Shown here: positions 32,576 through 46,356 of the stretch, one piece after another
Layout: every line of letters starts with the position of its first letter
Position numbering within the stretch: position 1 is the first letter of the stretch
Origin: Nymphaea colorata
Lineage: Eukaryota; Streptophyta; Magnoliopsida; Nymphaeales; Nymphaeaceae
Direction of reading: 5' to 3'
Length of the DNA stretch: 64,000 bases
Assembly: GCF_008831285.2 (NCBI RefSeq)
Contig: NC_045144.1
Span: 13,443,858 to 13,507,857 of the forward strand
Notes under the pieces: model-generated
What the model was told of the DNA's origin: nothing
Database searches by the model: none
What the model saw: only the letters and a program-made list of their open reading frames with translations
Position numbers and translations under genes: made by a program

Positions 32576-33357
32576 GGCCACTTGGTGGATATTGAGGACA
32601 ACTCTGGGTGCATTTACCTTTTGGCCAATGATGGAGATTGGTAGCAGCAGCAACATTAAACATGGCACAAAAATTGTGAACAACATTTCCATGAGCAATA
32701 GTTTATTAGGCTTACTATTAACAAGGGACGGCCTCTTGCTGAAGTTATTAGTCTTTTGTCAATTATTCCGGCCAATGGATTGTATAGGAAATGCAATCAC
32801 CATGATAACATGTGGGATCCACTAAAAGGAAGTAATACTACGGTTTGAGGTCTTGTGCGGATCCATTGTTGTTGTACATATATTACTCCATTTTATTGGA
32901 ATAAAAGGCTGGGGGCCTAACCCCAACACAGTCATTGTCCAGTAAAATGGATTAGGAAAAGTACATTTGAAATGAAAGGCTAATTTCTTGTACCGGTTCG
33001 GTCATGCAATAGATCGTATGCCAGCATCAAGTTGGTGGGCCATTCTTAAATTAATTATTACCGGGGTGAGGAAGCTGGTGGTGACAGCAATTGACGCCCT
33101 TTGAATTATTCTTGTTATATGGAGTTCTTTTTCTCATTAAATTGCGGGTGCTTTTTGTCATCACCTCTGTCGTCTCCAAGCCTACAGTTGGTCATTCCAT
33201 AAGTTCTAGCTGCTGCAAAGTGTCGGCAAACTCATGTTCTGAAATCGACTCTTCATTTGGATATATAATAAGAATATTTCGATGAATGATTTAATTTTTT
33301 GTCACATGTTTTAAGACTATTGAAAAACTTATAATTTGGAATCAATTCAACTATAGT

Positions 33358-33391
<34 letters not shown>

Positions 33392-34717
33392 CAAACAGGA
33401 AATTGTTGGGGCAAAAATGGGGATGCCAATATATTGGATATGGATCGAATTTCCAACCGAACCACCTCTATTGAACAATTTCACTACATGCGTGCCACCA
33501 TGCCCTAGAAGCAACACCATGCAAACAAGTCCGACGCATTTAGCAAATCAGATGTTCTTCATTTGTAGGGATATCAATGAATCAGATTTGAATCAAATAT
33601 ATTTTTAACTGTATCTATTTTTTTTGGATACTCACATACTAACTCAGATTCGAATTGGGATTTGAATATGAATGATGACAAGTCATATCCATCTAAAAAA
33701 TCCGGCTTCACAATATGAATATATATATGTATGTGTCTGTATATATATATATATATATATATATTTGGTTTAACTCATTTAACTTGTTAACTTGTTTTAC
33801 AACTCGAGCTTGACTTCTTTAACATTTCAAATATAAATTTAAACTTGAAATTAACTTGTTTATAAACAAGTCGACCCGCAAGTCAAGTTGTTTCTAGCGA
33901 GTTGAAGTTGAATCCGAGTTGTCTTGACTTGTTGGGCAGAATTAACCACCCCTCTACAATCATGTAAGCCTGCATTTCTTTCTTTCTACAAGTTACTGTT
34001 AAGATACGTAGACCTTTGTTTCTTCACCAAAGGTACGTGAAACTTCCCCCTTCGATCACCACCACCACCACTTTATCCTTTCTTGCGAAAAGAATGTGTT
34101 GGTACCAACATTAATATTGAACTTGCAAACCACAAAGCACCCGACTAGGGGTGGGGAATGGGCCGGGTACCTCATGGGTAGTTTGGTACCGGGTCCATAA
34201 TGAGCTGGTCTTGGGCAGGTTATTTGACACATGGGCTGGCCCAACTAAAAAAAACCGTCAGGCCAAACTGGCCCTGAGACTAAAAAAACCACCAGGCCCG
34301 GCTGGCCTGAGTCTGGTTTTGGTGGTCCCAGTTGTTTCGATAGCTAAGGGTAGAATCAGACTAATTGGTTAAGGACAAAAACCTGACCCTCTAAATATGA
34401 TATTTAGTGTTTTTATTAAAATCTAACCTTACTAATGTAATCTTACTTAAGTTAGGTTGATGAAAAATGTATATTAAGTTGATCATTTTTTAGGTTTTAG
34501 TAGTGCTTAAGCAAAAATGAATTGCTTTGATAGCATCAACATTTTGATAATAGGAACTTGAACATTTTTCATAAAACCAACTTAATTCAAATAATGTTTT
34601 ATATCAAAATAGTTTTTATAAATATATTAGGATGTTTATATTTTATTTAGAATATTTTTTAACAAAAAATTAAAGTGTCTAGTTTTTATCATTGACCTAT
34701 GTGTCATATCTTTACCA

Positions 34718-34808
<91 letters not shown>

Positions 34809-36099
34809 ATCAGATTTTGTCCAAAAGAAGTGGTCTATGAAAATTATGTCGTACATCAAACTTTATGCACTCATGCCTACTCTTTCCATTTCTATGCTTA
34901 TCATTCTTCCGCCATTTGTTTTTTCAAAAAGATGCAAGTAAATCATAATCATGGGACAAAAAAAGAATGCTCCATTTTGGATCCATATTTCTTAATTTTG
35001 ATGCTGTCGGTTTGATTAAATTATGTCCTTTGTTAATTTTGTGCTTTGTGATATATAAATGTGTTTTTGTCATTTAATTAGCTTTTGCAAATTAAAGGGT
35101 CCTACGTTTAATGAAGACTTAAAAATATATATAACCTTCAGCATGTTGCATTATTGTTCACCATTCACGTTCCATCATTTCTCCATGCCGGAGAGTCAAA
35201 AAGAGCTACGACGACGGGTGCATGTGATCAGCTTCTTATTTGAACATATGTCCAACAGAACCGCTTTTTCCAACTGGGTTTTGGTTTGAATTTTCAAATC
35301 GGACAGCTGAAATAATGCTGGCAGATACGTATAACTTAAACACAGAAGCATTTGGATCCGGGTGAGGATTATGCCAAAAGTGATGTCTGGATCTGTTTCT
35401 AAATGGATTTCAGATTCTGTTTCAGTAACTGGATTTTGATCTAATGAAAATTTATATTGGAAAGTGGGCTCAGGCTTAGTAAATAGGTTAGGAATAGGTG
35501 CTGTATTAGACTACCATATAACTTATTTGACATGTTCAAGGAGTTCTAACAAAGGGTGTAGCATAGCTGGTAGAACCGGCTGGCATGTAAACGGTATGTC
35601 ATCAGCTTGATTTCCATGGGTACTACTTTCTTGAACTGAAAATCATATCACCACTGCCACCTAAATCCTGAAGCGGACCCTGAGCCCTTAAACATGGGGG
35701 AAGAGGTCAGCTTCAAACATATAATTCCCCAACTGAGGCAGATGTTTTGTGAAGAATACGCAAAAATACTGACTGCCTGATGACGAACAAAAAGGGAGGA
35801 GGAGATCTATATGAATCCATTCGGCCTAAAGAGTGCATATTCACAAAAAGAGAAAAAAGAAAAAGTTCCCCCTTCTTTCTCTTTTGAATTTACTAAATAA
35901 ATGTATTTATACATGCTGAAGAATAGCCATCTAAAATATCTCAACCAAGATATCAAATGATTTTTGCCACGCACTTTAGATTTCTGCATTATTAATTGAA
36001 GAAGCGCAATAATTCTTTTTTTGTTTTTCATGGAGACTGGTTTTTTTCCACCCCCCTGAAGAGATGCAACTTTCTCCCACCTGTGCCCATCACCCTTAG
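32576..36099. other. Unassigned intergenic DNA with microsatellites
   Basis: No convincing genes. Simple repeats: TA at 33359-33388 and 33737-33764, and a compound TC/TA tract at 34720-34806. A GGCC-rich patch at 34140-34320 repeats motifs such as GGCCCGGCTGGCC. The short open frames lack similarity. Confidence 0.5.
34720..34806. repeat. Compound (TC)n(TA)n microsatellite
   Basis: TC units at 34720-34748 change directly into TA units at 34749-34806. Confidence 0.95.
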
Positions 36100-36235
36100 T
36101 GTTCACAGAGCTTGTGTTGGGATCTATTACGATCCATACCATGAGCATACTGGGTCGTGACAACGACTACATGATTTGAACCTCAAACCTCTTGAAGGTG
36201 GACCGCCTTGCTACTCAGTGCACTACAACCACTCT
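36100..36235 (-). mobile_element. Candidate tRNA-derived SINE
   Basis: On the minus strand there is an A-box-like TAGCAAGGCGG (plus coordinates 36203-36213) and, about 20 bases further, a B-box-like GGTTCAAATC (36173-36182), spaced as in RNA polymerase III promoters of tRNA genes and SINEs. The rest does not fold as a tRNA by eye. The extent of the element is a guess; no second copy was found here. Confidence 0.38.
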
Positions 36236-36645
36236 GGATAAAGAAACACAATAATTCATTACTAGAGAAGCCCACACAAGTTTTGGTGCAATATTTTTTA
36301 TGCACTTAATATTTTTCATGCAAATTTTTGGTCAAATATATTCAACTCACTCTCTGCCAACTAGCTAGACTCCTCCAACCTTAGTACGTTTTCTCTAATT
36401 TCTCACCTGCTCTTTCTCTTTCATCCATCATTTTTTCCAGTTTTTCTCGTGGGGTACTCGCATTATTATGGGACATTTAAATCTCAACAACTATATTAAA
36501 ACAAACCTAACAACTGTACTGAACATAAGAACATTGTCTAAAGAAAGAGAATGAAAAGATTTTCAATAGTCTGGATATGTCAACTTTCCTGTCATTAGAA
36601 AACATAGTGAAAGGTGCAGTCAGTTGCTGCTTGACCATGGTTTTT

Positions 36646-36815
36646 GGCGACAGAATAATCTATTGTGACAGATTTTAACAACACAAACAAGAAAAAAACC
36701 ATCCAACCACAGAAATAAAGGGCTCAGAATTTATTTAGACAGAATACATCTATTGCGACAGATTTTAACAACACAAAATTTTTAAAAAAAAAAACCCTTC
36801 CGGCCACAGAAATGG
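36646..36815. repeat. Two diverged direct copies of an 80-90 bp unit
   Basis: Both halves contain GACAGAATA...TCTATTG(T/C)GACAG followed by ATTTTAACAACACAAA, an A-rich run and CCACAGAAAT. No function apparent. Confidence 0.65.
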
Positions 36816-38446
36816 ACGTCTGATTTCAGTTTTCCTATATAGATATGTCATCCTTAAATCTGACAGTCCAATGGTTGGTTCAGTCCTTTTCTAATGAATT
36901 TTATAGGCTACTTTTCCAATCGAACCACGATTAATGCCCAAAACTATAAGTAAAACAAAAAAAAAACTAAAATTGACCTTTATTCTAATTTTTTAACATG
37001 ATTACTTGACTCATAAGACTAACTGACGGCGTAGTGGCTGGTGTTAGCAACCAGCCAACAATCCTGCACAACCAGCCACATGCACATATGTAAGCAAACT
37101 ATGGGTGCTTGTCTATTAGAGATCTGCGAGAGAAATGATGTGCATATTCAGCATTGCTGGCCATAGAAGTTTTTTTCATTTTTTATGATCTTAGCGCTTG
37201 TAGTAAATAAAACAATGGCTGGTGCTTGATCTTTTCAAAAGTGATAAATGCTATGAGGGACCATAGATGGCCCAAAGAAAGAGATATATAGGAACCCTGT
37301 TTGTATTGTGCTAGCGTCGATGGTCCTAAATAGCCACACTTTTTTCTGTGGCTAGTAGACCAAAGGTGGTCGCGATGGGTTGTAGCGACAACGTTGGCCA
37401 TTTTCAATCGTAGGTCCCAACAAGCGGAACAAATGCCATCAACGACGAAAGCTGCTGCGATGGTTTTTCTCAGTTACCCTGTGATGAAATATCAGACACA
37501 CTGGAAAAACAAAAACAAAAGATATTGGTAAAAGAAGAAGATCGCGTGGAAACATGAAATTATTGACCACAAAAGCAACTATATGCCCTTCAAAAATATA
37601 CGAATACACTTCCTTAATACAAAGATAACTATGTTACCTTTATTTTCTTGGCATACTAGTAAAATGCCCGTTATTTGCATTCAACTAACTAAAAATATGC
37701 ATGTGACTTGCGAAACATGTGTTTGACGGTCACCCATAGGCAGATACGTTGTACGTCAAGTAACAAAAACTGAAAAAAATTCAGGAAAATAAAAAAATTA
37801 TTAGCAACCACAATTTACTAATAAGTTCATCTATTGGCTACCAAAATTTCTTGAAACAGAACCAACCTTTTTTATTAGCGACCACAATTTACTAACAAGT
37901 TCACATCTGATGGTAGCTGTTATTGACGTGCAAAACTAGCTCTTGGCAACCACCAATACTCTCGCCCATAGCCCACTTGCAGTAGGGTAAGGTTATTCGC
38001 ATTGGCTTTTGCCCTAACGGCTACTAGCCAATGGCAGCCGTTGTCAGTTGTAGCATGTTGAAATGGTTTGTAAGCAAAGGTGGAGTTAAAAATTTTTGGC
38101 TGTGGCACACTAATACATATTTTATAAGACATCTTTTAACTTAAATTGGAAATTACTTTTATAATAAAACAAATAATTATAGTTATGGAAAACTTACAAT
38201 TGATCCCAACAAGAAAAATCAAATCATTATAGTGATGGATAAAAAATAATTAAGAGAGAAAATGGTATCTTTAAGGTGCCAATGTTATTCTCAATGTTAA
38301 CACGACTACAGACACACAGGTACTTTCTTCACACATCTCATTTAAATGAGAAAAATTAAGACTGACCACTGGACATTATATTTAAGACCGTCTAATTAAT
38401 TTCAACGTAAGCAAAATCATAAGGGGCAAACTCAGACTCCAAAATC
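36816..38446. other. Unassigned; contains recurring short motif
   Basis: The motif ATTAGC(A/G)ACCACAATTTACTAA occurs at about 37801 and 37876 and may belong to subterminal repeats of a DNA transposon. No genes seen. Confidence 0.35.
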
Positions 38447-38930
38447 AGCAACCAAAAGCAGTAAAGTTAAATCCTCAAAACAGTAATAAAAAAGCTGCCT
38501 AAATAGAAATGTCCAAATCAAACTTATCTTAGAAACTACAAAGAAGAAGAAGAAGAAGAGAGTGACTTATTGTGCAAGTGAGCGTCCATGAAGCATCAGC
38601 TAGCCATCGCCCTTTGGCCCTTGCGGTCTCATCAGTCATCCATTGATTAGTTGATTTCACTGCCCAGTGCCCACAAACCCCAAAATTAGTAATGAAAAGG
38701 GGCAAATTGAAATCCCTAAAAGTAAGCAGAAAGTTTAAATAGAAATGCCCAAATCAAACTAATCATGTGAACAATAATAATAATTAGAAGAAGAAGAAGA
38801 GAGAGAAAGACTGAGAGAAAGAGCCTTACTGAGCATCTGTCACCCATTGCCCTTTGGCCCTTGGCGCCTTGTTGGCTCGTCCATGACTTCCTTGATTTCA
38901 TTACTAATTGCCCAGTGCCCACAACAGCCC
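38447..38930. repeat. Diverged tandem duplication, about 240 bp
   Basis: Copies at about 38447-38690 and 38691-38930 share TAAATAGAAATG(T/C)CCAAATC, a GAA-rich tract, GCCCTTTGGCCCTTG and ACTGCCCAGTGCCCACAA-like blocks in the same order. Confidence 0.75.
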
Positions 38931-40659
38931 ACACATTGCTCTGCTACTGTTTTCGAGAGAGCACCAGCCATTGCCAATGAAAACAGTGGCAGTTTAGCAA
39001 CATCAGCTGGCAATTTATAAATGGGCCAAAGTGAATATATATATATATATATATATATATAGTCATCTAGCCTTCTAAGCAAAGCTGTTTATCTAAAGTA
39101 GATGGATGGTTGAGAGAAAATCAAATAGAAAATAGTGTAAACTAATATAAGATGACAAACATACCCATCACTTTTTTTTTTCCTTATTTTTCTCTCAATC
39201 ATTCATCATGTTAGAAGGGACGGTCCTGGTTAGATGGCTCGGTGACTCTAAAATCCCAGAGTCACTATTCAATTTTCTTATATATATATGTGTGTGTGTG
39301 TGTGTGTATACAGCATAAATTTTCAATATGCACTCTGAAAGTAGGGGCTAGGCAGCTCCCAAACAAAATCTGCCATGTAATGGAAATTGTTGCCAATATT
39401 TTACTTGGTCTCTATTGCAGCACTCGTCAGTCTCCAGCCATGAATCTGTTCAATAATAGACCTATAATCAGGTCAGTTAAACTGCTAGCACTCTGATGAA
39501 TAGTTTCAATCAACAAGACCAACAGGATTCTTATGAAAACCAATAAAATTCTCTTGGAAAAGCTAACACAATGAAAAATTCAAAGACTGTATGAAGTAAA
39601 TATAACAGTTAAAAGGGAACAAATACTTGTTGAAAGGCTATCAACAACAAACTTTTGAGGGTCCAACTAAGCAAAATATTTTGTTTATTTATCAGCCTAA
39701 AAAATACATACTAGAATTCAAAATTTTATATTTGTATGATTAACTTTCTTCAATTTATGTGCCTGCTTATTTATGTTTCACTGCCTTAGCAAATTCAAAA
39801 GGATAGTTATATTTATGTGAACCATATACATATGGAAAACATAAATTGCTAGGGAAACTAAGATGTACTTCAAAAACAGAAGGATCAAGCTGAAACTTAG
39901 TTACAAGATCAGATCAGAAAACACCACTTACAAGGCATTCAAGATGTCCACCTTTGTTTTGCTTTCCAAAAGCCTATTGTTATGGAACTTGTTTGGATCT
40001 GAATGGTGCCTGTTTGGACATATCAATTACTTATATGCATGCATTGCACAAAGAAACATCAGTCATTACTAGACATTCATCTTATATTCTTAACAATAAG
40101 AAAAACATTCAAGCTCTAGATATTCACACATAAGCTGTAAAGAAAATGCAATAGGCAACCTTGTTCAACAAATATTACAAGAAAGAAAATAGGGAATATA
40201 GAAGCATTAGACTTAAGGGAATTATAAGGAGAGATTGCAACTTGCCCTAGTGTATATGGATCAATGACAAAAGGAGGAATCTGTGGTTGTCTAATTGTAC
40301 AATTAGACTACATATTAATACAGACAAAACAACAAATCAAACATACCTGGACTATAAGAAGCATTTTCCATAGTGTACCACTTTCTTTTCTTAGTAAAAC
40401 TTCTAAGAGAAACAATTCTAAGTGAAACTTATTTGTCTATAATGAGCAACCCTTTTCTGTAAAAAGAGATTTTCTCTTCCATTGCTGGAACTTGTGGCAA
40501 ATGCTTAGCAAAAAATGATGTCAATACTAGGGAAGAGTTTTCAAAGGCCAAACTCACATGACGTAAAGTTGACCAACTTGGGCCAATCCTCAGATGAAAC
40601 CATCTCCACATGCGCACAAAATGAGTATGGACAAATAACAACTTATTGTCCCAAGTGCA
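38931..40659. other. Unassigned intergenic DNA
   Basis: TA tract at 39037-39061 and TG tract near 39289-39308; otherwise AT-rich with no recognisable genes. Confidence 0.45.
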
Positions 40660-40968
40660 TTGAATTTTTTACTGCACTTGCAAACTAGATGGAATACTGT
40701 GCAAGCCAACAATGACAGAGATGAAGCAAATTTTTTTGATGGGGATACATCTAAATCTCCTCCGATTGTGCAGGCTGCAAGTACAGATGAGGATAATTCC
40801 TCATCGCCGCTTGGTCTAATGGATGGGATATTAAATGATGTCTTTCATAAGGAAGCAGCTCAATCTTTGAGCCAATCTGAATCTTGGGAAACCATCCTTC
40901 ACCCAGTGAAACTATTCCAGATAAGGAATGCTTCCTATATACATCTAAAAATGGTAATGCTTCACTAA
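40660..40968 (+). CDS. Unrecognised 102-codon open frame, possible exon remnant
   Basis: The frame has an acidic, Ser-rich, protein-like composition (NNDRDEANFFDGDTSKSPP, STDEDNSSSPLGLMDG, ILNDVFHKEAAQSLSQSESW), more like a real plant exon than most open frames around it. I do not recognise the family. It has no obvious neighbouring exons, and splice sites are unclear. It may be a fragment of a decayed gene. Confidence 0.25.
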   Translation: MNFLLHLQTRWNTVQANNDRDEANFFDGDTSKSPPIVQAASTDEDNSSSPLGLMDGILNDVFHKEAAQSLSQSESWETILHPVKLFQIRNASYIHLKMVMLH

Positions 40969-41334
40969 ATGCCTCAAGTAATTTATTGCATGTGCGTGAA
41001 CAAAGAAGTCTTAGTAAATAATCTCAGTAAAGAATAGAGGACACCACCAAGTGCCTAGAGCTGTCATTGTCGAAGATAAGATGTTTCATGTGATATCAAA
41101 TAGTTAGTAGTTAGGGGATAACTCATCCAACAGAGAATGAAGCACAGTATGCTAACAAACATCAAACAAATGAAGGATAAGAGTCTAGGAATGATACTGA
41201 TATATCTTTCATTAATTTCACATTGCGTTGGAAAAGTCCCATACTTATTGTAACGATTGGTATTGTTGCATTACTATATGTCATAATTCTTGTAGGGTCT
41301 TTAGATTATTGAAAAAAAAAGGTATTGTTGACTA

Positions 41335-41378
<44 letters not shown>

Positions 41379-42634
41379 CTACCAGTTGTAAGAGCCTTGC
41401 AGCTTCATTGAAGCTCATTCCTGTCTCTCAACAAATTCAAAGAAAGATTGACACATGATCATGTTACAGTGGAAAGAAAACATACTGCCACATCAAAGCA
41501 AAAGCAGCAAGACAACAACGATCACATCACAGAGCAGAAATAAACCAACAAGATTCAATGCTTGGAATGACTACTAAGCTGAGGTAAAATCAAACATATC
41601 AAGCATATATCTCAAAGATAGTTTCAATTTCACAATTTTCAAGTGACTAGATAATGCCAGACTTAGTGTTGTCAATATAGTAATGCAAATACACTTCAAC
41701 CAAATTATTTCTGAAACAAAACAAGTATATGCAATTAATATGACGTTGACAATGAAGAACATCACGATTATAGTGTTGTTTGTCACCATCAGATGGTGAT
41801 ATAATGCTAAGCAAAATAAGGAGTGGTGTATCTTTAGATCTCCAATATAGAGCTGACCAGAACTGAGATAGGATTAAGTTATATACATATCTAGGCAATC
41901 ACTGAGATAGTAAAGCTTCAAGCTTAGCTGGAGGCATCTGCATAACTCAATTATTGTAAATGTTCAGTCCAAATAGGAAAACTGTCATTAGGATGAAATA
42001 GAAGTTTCAGAGCATATCCAAAAACCTATATTATGCCGCGTATGTGATTGCAGTGCCATAAAGAAGTATATCAATATTAACCAATTCACCACCTTCAATT
42101 GAATTTGGAAAAACATTTTTGGTTATGCTTCTTTATTGAACCATCTCTAGAAAGCTGAGCATAACGTAATGGAATTCAAAGAAAAAACCAATTGTGCCAC
42201 AAGAGATCATATAGTAGTAATTTACGAAAAAGGAGAGAGAAGAAGAAAAATAGTCATCGTGAAATACTAGTTCTTTTGCAAGAGCTTACTAATCTGATAA
42301 AATAAATTAACCATTATCGAACCCCATATTGAAGTACATTTCATCTAGTCCAGCATTTAATGCATCTGAATAAGAAGGGTCATTGCGATGGAAAGCTCAA
42401 AGCACTTGAGAAGAAAGACAAAAGAATGAAGAAAATTATGCTCCTCAACCTATGAAAATCCATAGATAGAAATGCCATAATATCCTTCATTGTATGAATG
42501 TTCTCCTCATTAAGACGTTTATGAAAAACACCATCTTCACCAATCTTCCCAAACACCAGACTTCATCAGCTAGAAATGGTGAATATGCCTTTTGTATACA
42601 AAAGGAGAATGGAATCTAATGTGAAACACCTTAA

Positions 42635-42672
<38 letters not shown>

Positions 42673-42840
42673 GTGACCCATTAAGAATGGAGTGGTATTA
42701 TGTATGAAATTTTTTTCATGCCAATTTTTTGTAACATAACAACCTAAGAAACATTTTGAAACAAACTTTTCCAATCCACGTAAGTTCAAAAATTCAATGT
42801 GCATCCAATAAAGGATAAAAGTGTAAAACTATGTCATAAG
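40969..42840. other. Unassigned AT-rich DNA with microsatellites
   Basis: A (GA)n tract lies at 41341-41375 and a TA tract at about 42641-42667. No genes recognised. Confidence 0.45.
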
Positions 42841-43720
42841 AATTCAGCAAACAGGACGCTGCATCCTCACCGAAGCGGGTGCGGCCAGATATGGCACTCG
42901 ACATGGTCAACACATGTCCAGAGCGGTCTACCACACCTGTTGGAAAAGATGGCACTTCGGAGGTGCACCCAACTCTGGTCAATGACGAGTTGGGTGTGGT
43001 CAGGACAAGCGGAGGACAAATATGTCCTCTTTTTAGTGATTTCCTTTTTTAAACTTGAAATCATAAACCCTTGTCAAACAAGGGTCTTATTCTCTCGTAT
43101 TAGGGCTTCATTGAAGCCCTTCAGCTGATGACGGTCGACGAAGACTGCTGCTCCTGCGGTTCGTGAGAATCTCGTTTCCAACAGCCGACAAAGATTTTCA
43201 GCAAATCATGGCTCTCTCTGACAAATTTTTTCTTTCCAGCATCCTAAAACTCACCGGCAAACACTGACTCTTGGGTGATATCGTTCCTCTTTGGTCGAAT
43301 TTTTGTTGCCTACCTGACTGCTCCGGTTCCTCTTTGGTTCAGGTAGGTCCACTCAACTCCCTCACCAGCCGATGCCCTTCACACTATTTTTGCTGGATTT
43401 CACGTTGTTTTTTGGCCAACCTACTGGTTAGATGACGGTTTTCCCCTCCCCACATCTCAACTAGACATTCCCAACATTCAATTGAAATGCGTTAGCTGAT
43501 TTACCCATTTTCCCCAACTACCGCCGATTCCCTCTTTTGAACATTTTGGTGACTCCAGCTGATTTCCAATCATTTTTTGTTTTTTGTTGTCAAGTCATCC
43601 TATGATATTTTATATTTCTGTTTCTATCATTCTGTTTGCACCCACACCAAAGTTTTTTTGGACCTTGCCGCATCTCGCACCCGCACCCCGCATCCATCTG
43701 ACTTAGTTATAAAACTGTTT
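42841..43720. other. GC-richer unassigned island with two adjacent perfect hairpins
   Basis: This stretch differs in composition from its surroundings. It holds inverted repeats ACCCTTGT-CAA-ACAAGGGT (43067-43085) and AGGGCTTCA-T-TGAAGCCCT (43102-43120) and terms like GCATCCTCACCGAAGCGGGT. No protein similarity; it may be a decayed transposon or former gene leader. Confidence 0.4.
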
Positions 43721-46099
43721 GTTTGGTGTAGAAACATGACTGATCTCAGCACATAAAATCTAGAAGTGGTTTTTGCACGTACTTGTATTCAAGTTGGTTT
43801 ACTAAATATATATAAACATAAATTAGCACTTTTCTCTTATTATATTGATATTTTAGAAGGAAAGCAAGACTATGTTCTCACATCAAGTTGATTATATAAA
43901 CAGAATGAAGAAAAAAACTGAAGAGCCTCTTGTACCTTGAAGAAACAGGTCATGGTATTGTTATGTGGATCACTCAAATGGATCCAAATGGAGCAGATCT
44001 GAATCAAATCCACCCTCAAGTAGTTTTCCTTTAGCAAAATTTGCCTTATTAATACATGAATCGTCAAAGACCCAACCATTCTCAATTTATCCAAGCTTTT
44101 TTTGCAAAAGCAAGCTGGGGTTTGGCTGACCCTTCAAAGTAAAGTAATTATATGATACAATAATGTATGCCAAAGAAATACTGTATTAATTACAGTGTTC
44201 ATCATCTTCTACCCTGACAGGCCTCTAGTTTGTAGAAAAATAAAATTGGAGTAACTTTTATTCATGTTTTAAGTGCCTTATCTATTACTACTTTTGTTAG
44301 ACATGACATGTATTGCACCATCTTAATCTACGGGGATGGTTGATCAACCTTTCACCATGTTTATAAAAAAACTGCCTAGAATATGGGATTCTATGCCATG
44401 AGCCAGACCAAAAAGTTAAAAAAGATATATGGCTGCGATCTGAATCAAGTCCACTTGTTGACACAATATCCAACTCCTGATTTGGGAATATGAACATTTA
44501 AATTTTAGCAGATCTGATGCGTAAATGAGTGCTGAAACCACTTGCTAAAACAGGCATCATGAAGCCATCTTTAATGTCTCAGTTTTAGTTTTTTTTTAGC
44601 CTATATCTTTATCTATATTACTATATCTTTCTAGTATCACAATATATATTACTACAACTACTATTTTGACTGAACCTTCAGGTGAATTAAGTTAAAGACC
44701 TGGTTTCATTTCTGCAAGACTGATCATCGTTTGGCTGTCTATCACTTGCTGCACTAACAGGGTTCTACTGTCTAGAGAATGTCAGTTATGCAGCACGAAA
44801 CTATGGCACATTTGATTACCTTAGTTTATTATGCAACTAAAGACAGTGAGATAGAATCTATGTGCTCAACAGAAGTAAGTAACTATTAAGCATGCCAAAG
44901 AGAGGAAAGCCTGGACAAAGAAGTTCAAATAGAAATGAAAGAGTAACAATGGAGTGCAAAAGCATGTTTCTTATGAACTGACTAACCACATGCACACTAT
45001 ACTAAAACTTACATATCAACCTTTTCTAGATATGATTTTCTAAGTTCACAAACTTGAACAGCTACATTCTCATAAACTGTAGTCGCTATTACCTCTTGTC
45101 TTACTATAGCATTTTCACGAAGAACATCCTCATCATTTGGATTCATGCAACTGCATCAAGTAATGAGAACTTACTTTTTTGGTTTCTTTAGGATACACTG
45201 AGGACGAGCTTGTGGACCTTGAGCTTGACAAGGTACAAAAAGTAGTGTCTGAATGCAGAGGAGCTAGAAATTGTAGAAAATGCGAAGATGCAAGTACTTG
45301 TGGAGTTAGACAAGGCTAAGATGCTCAAAGAGAACAAAAAATCTATCATTGTCGCTCGACCAAATGTCTAAGAAGCACAGGGAGAAGACAATTTTCTGAA
45401 GCTGTAAACAATTAAAATTGTGAGTAATTGCAGGGTATAGAATTTCAATATGAAAAATATTAGGCACCAAATCTACATCAATCATGTGCAAACACTATAA
45501 AGAACAAAATGGGGAAAGAATGGAGGAGAGATAGATCCATGTATTTGTTCATGGTGGAAAAGTAAAAGCCCTAAGCTGTAAAGTCAATGAGCCACCAGAG
45601 CCATTCCCTCAAGTGCTCAAAAATCACAAAATAAAACCAGAAAAATTCATAAACCGAATAAAAAAACCATGAAACTCCAGCCATATCACTCACTGTTTCT
45701 GGCTTGTGGTATCCCAAATATGTGCTTTCATGACCATATCATCCACGTGGATGCTCCCAGTTCGAACTCGACGTCAATTGTTGACTTTGACTCAAGGCTT
45801 AAGTCTTTCCTCGGGAATCTCGAGAGGAGGTTTGACATTCTGACACTAGAGTCAAAGATCTTGAACAAGTAATTGTAGCTATCATCCACCTAGTATGCCA
45901 TTTTGCCTACTTTCTTTCCCTTCTCCTTCTTCCTCTTTCCATCCTCCCTTTTTCTTCCTCCTTTTGATCTAATTTAAAGAAAAATACCAGAAATATTGGA
46001 TCTTCCTTTCCCTTGTTTTCATTCTATCCAAAAAGGAATGGAAATCAATCATCTACTAAATAATATCAGGCCCTAAAAGATGAGGGATGAGAAGAAAAG
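43721..46099. other. Unassigned intergenic DNA
   Basis: No recognisable genes. A short stretch at 45193-45370 reads GYTEDELVDLELDKVQ then, in another frame, ELEIVENAKMQVLVELDKAK; it is charged and may be a coiled-coil exon remnant, but I cannot support it. Confidence 0.35.
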
Positions 46100-46356
46100 A
46101 ATCGGTGGATATAACAAAAAGGTCATTAGCCATGGTCAAAACCACGGCTAATAGACCCAAAACTATGGATGGAAATACCTTCATCAATGAGGAAATAGCC
46201 CTTGTGGCTATTGAGCTTTTTCCGTACCTTAGACTGTGGCTGTTGCATCCATCAGCCACGGTTTACTTGGACCATTAGCAATGTTTTTAGCTGTGGCTAT
46301 TACTGCTTATTTGTGCATTGGCTATGAAAACAACCATTGCTAATGTAGCCATTTGT

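Noticed and set aside
32031-32698. Repetitive-peptide frames in the minisatellite
   Set aside because: They follow from unit lengths near multiples of three; unit lengths drift and frames break, so coding is not supported.
34140-34320. GGCC-rich patch suggesting a CpG island or promoter
   Set aside because: It repeats simple GGCCCGGCTGG-type motifs with no following coding sequence; no basis for a promoter call.
36173-36235. A true tRNA gene on the minus strand
   Set aside because: Box-like motifs are present, but I could not find acceptor-stem pairing or a convincing anticodon arm; reported as SINE-like only.
45193-45370. Possible coiled-coil exon remnant (DELVDLELDKVQ; VLVELDKAKMLKEN)
   Set aside because: Charged and suggestive, but short, in two frames, and without a recognised family or splice sites.
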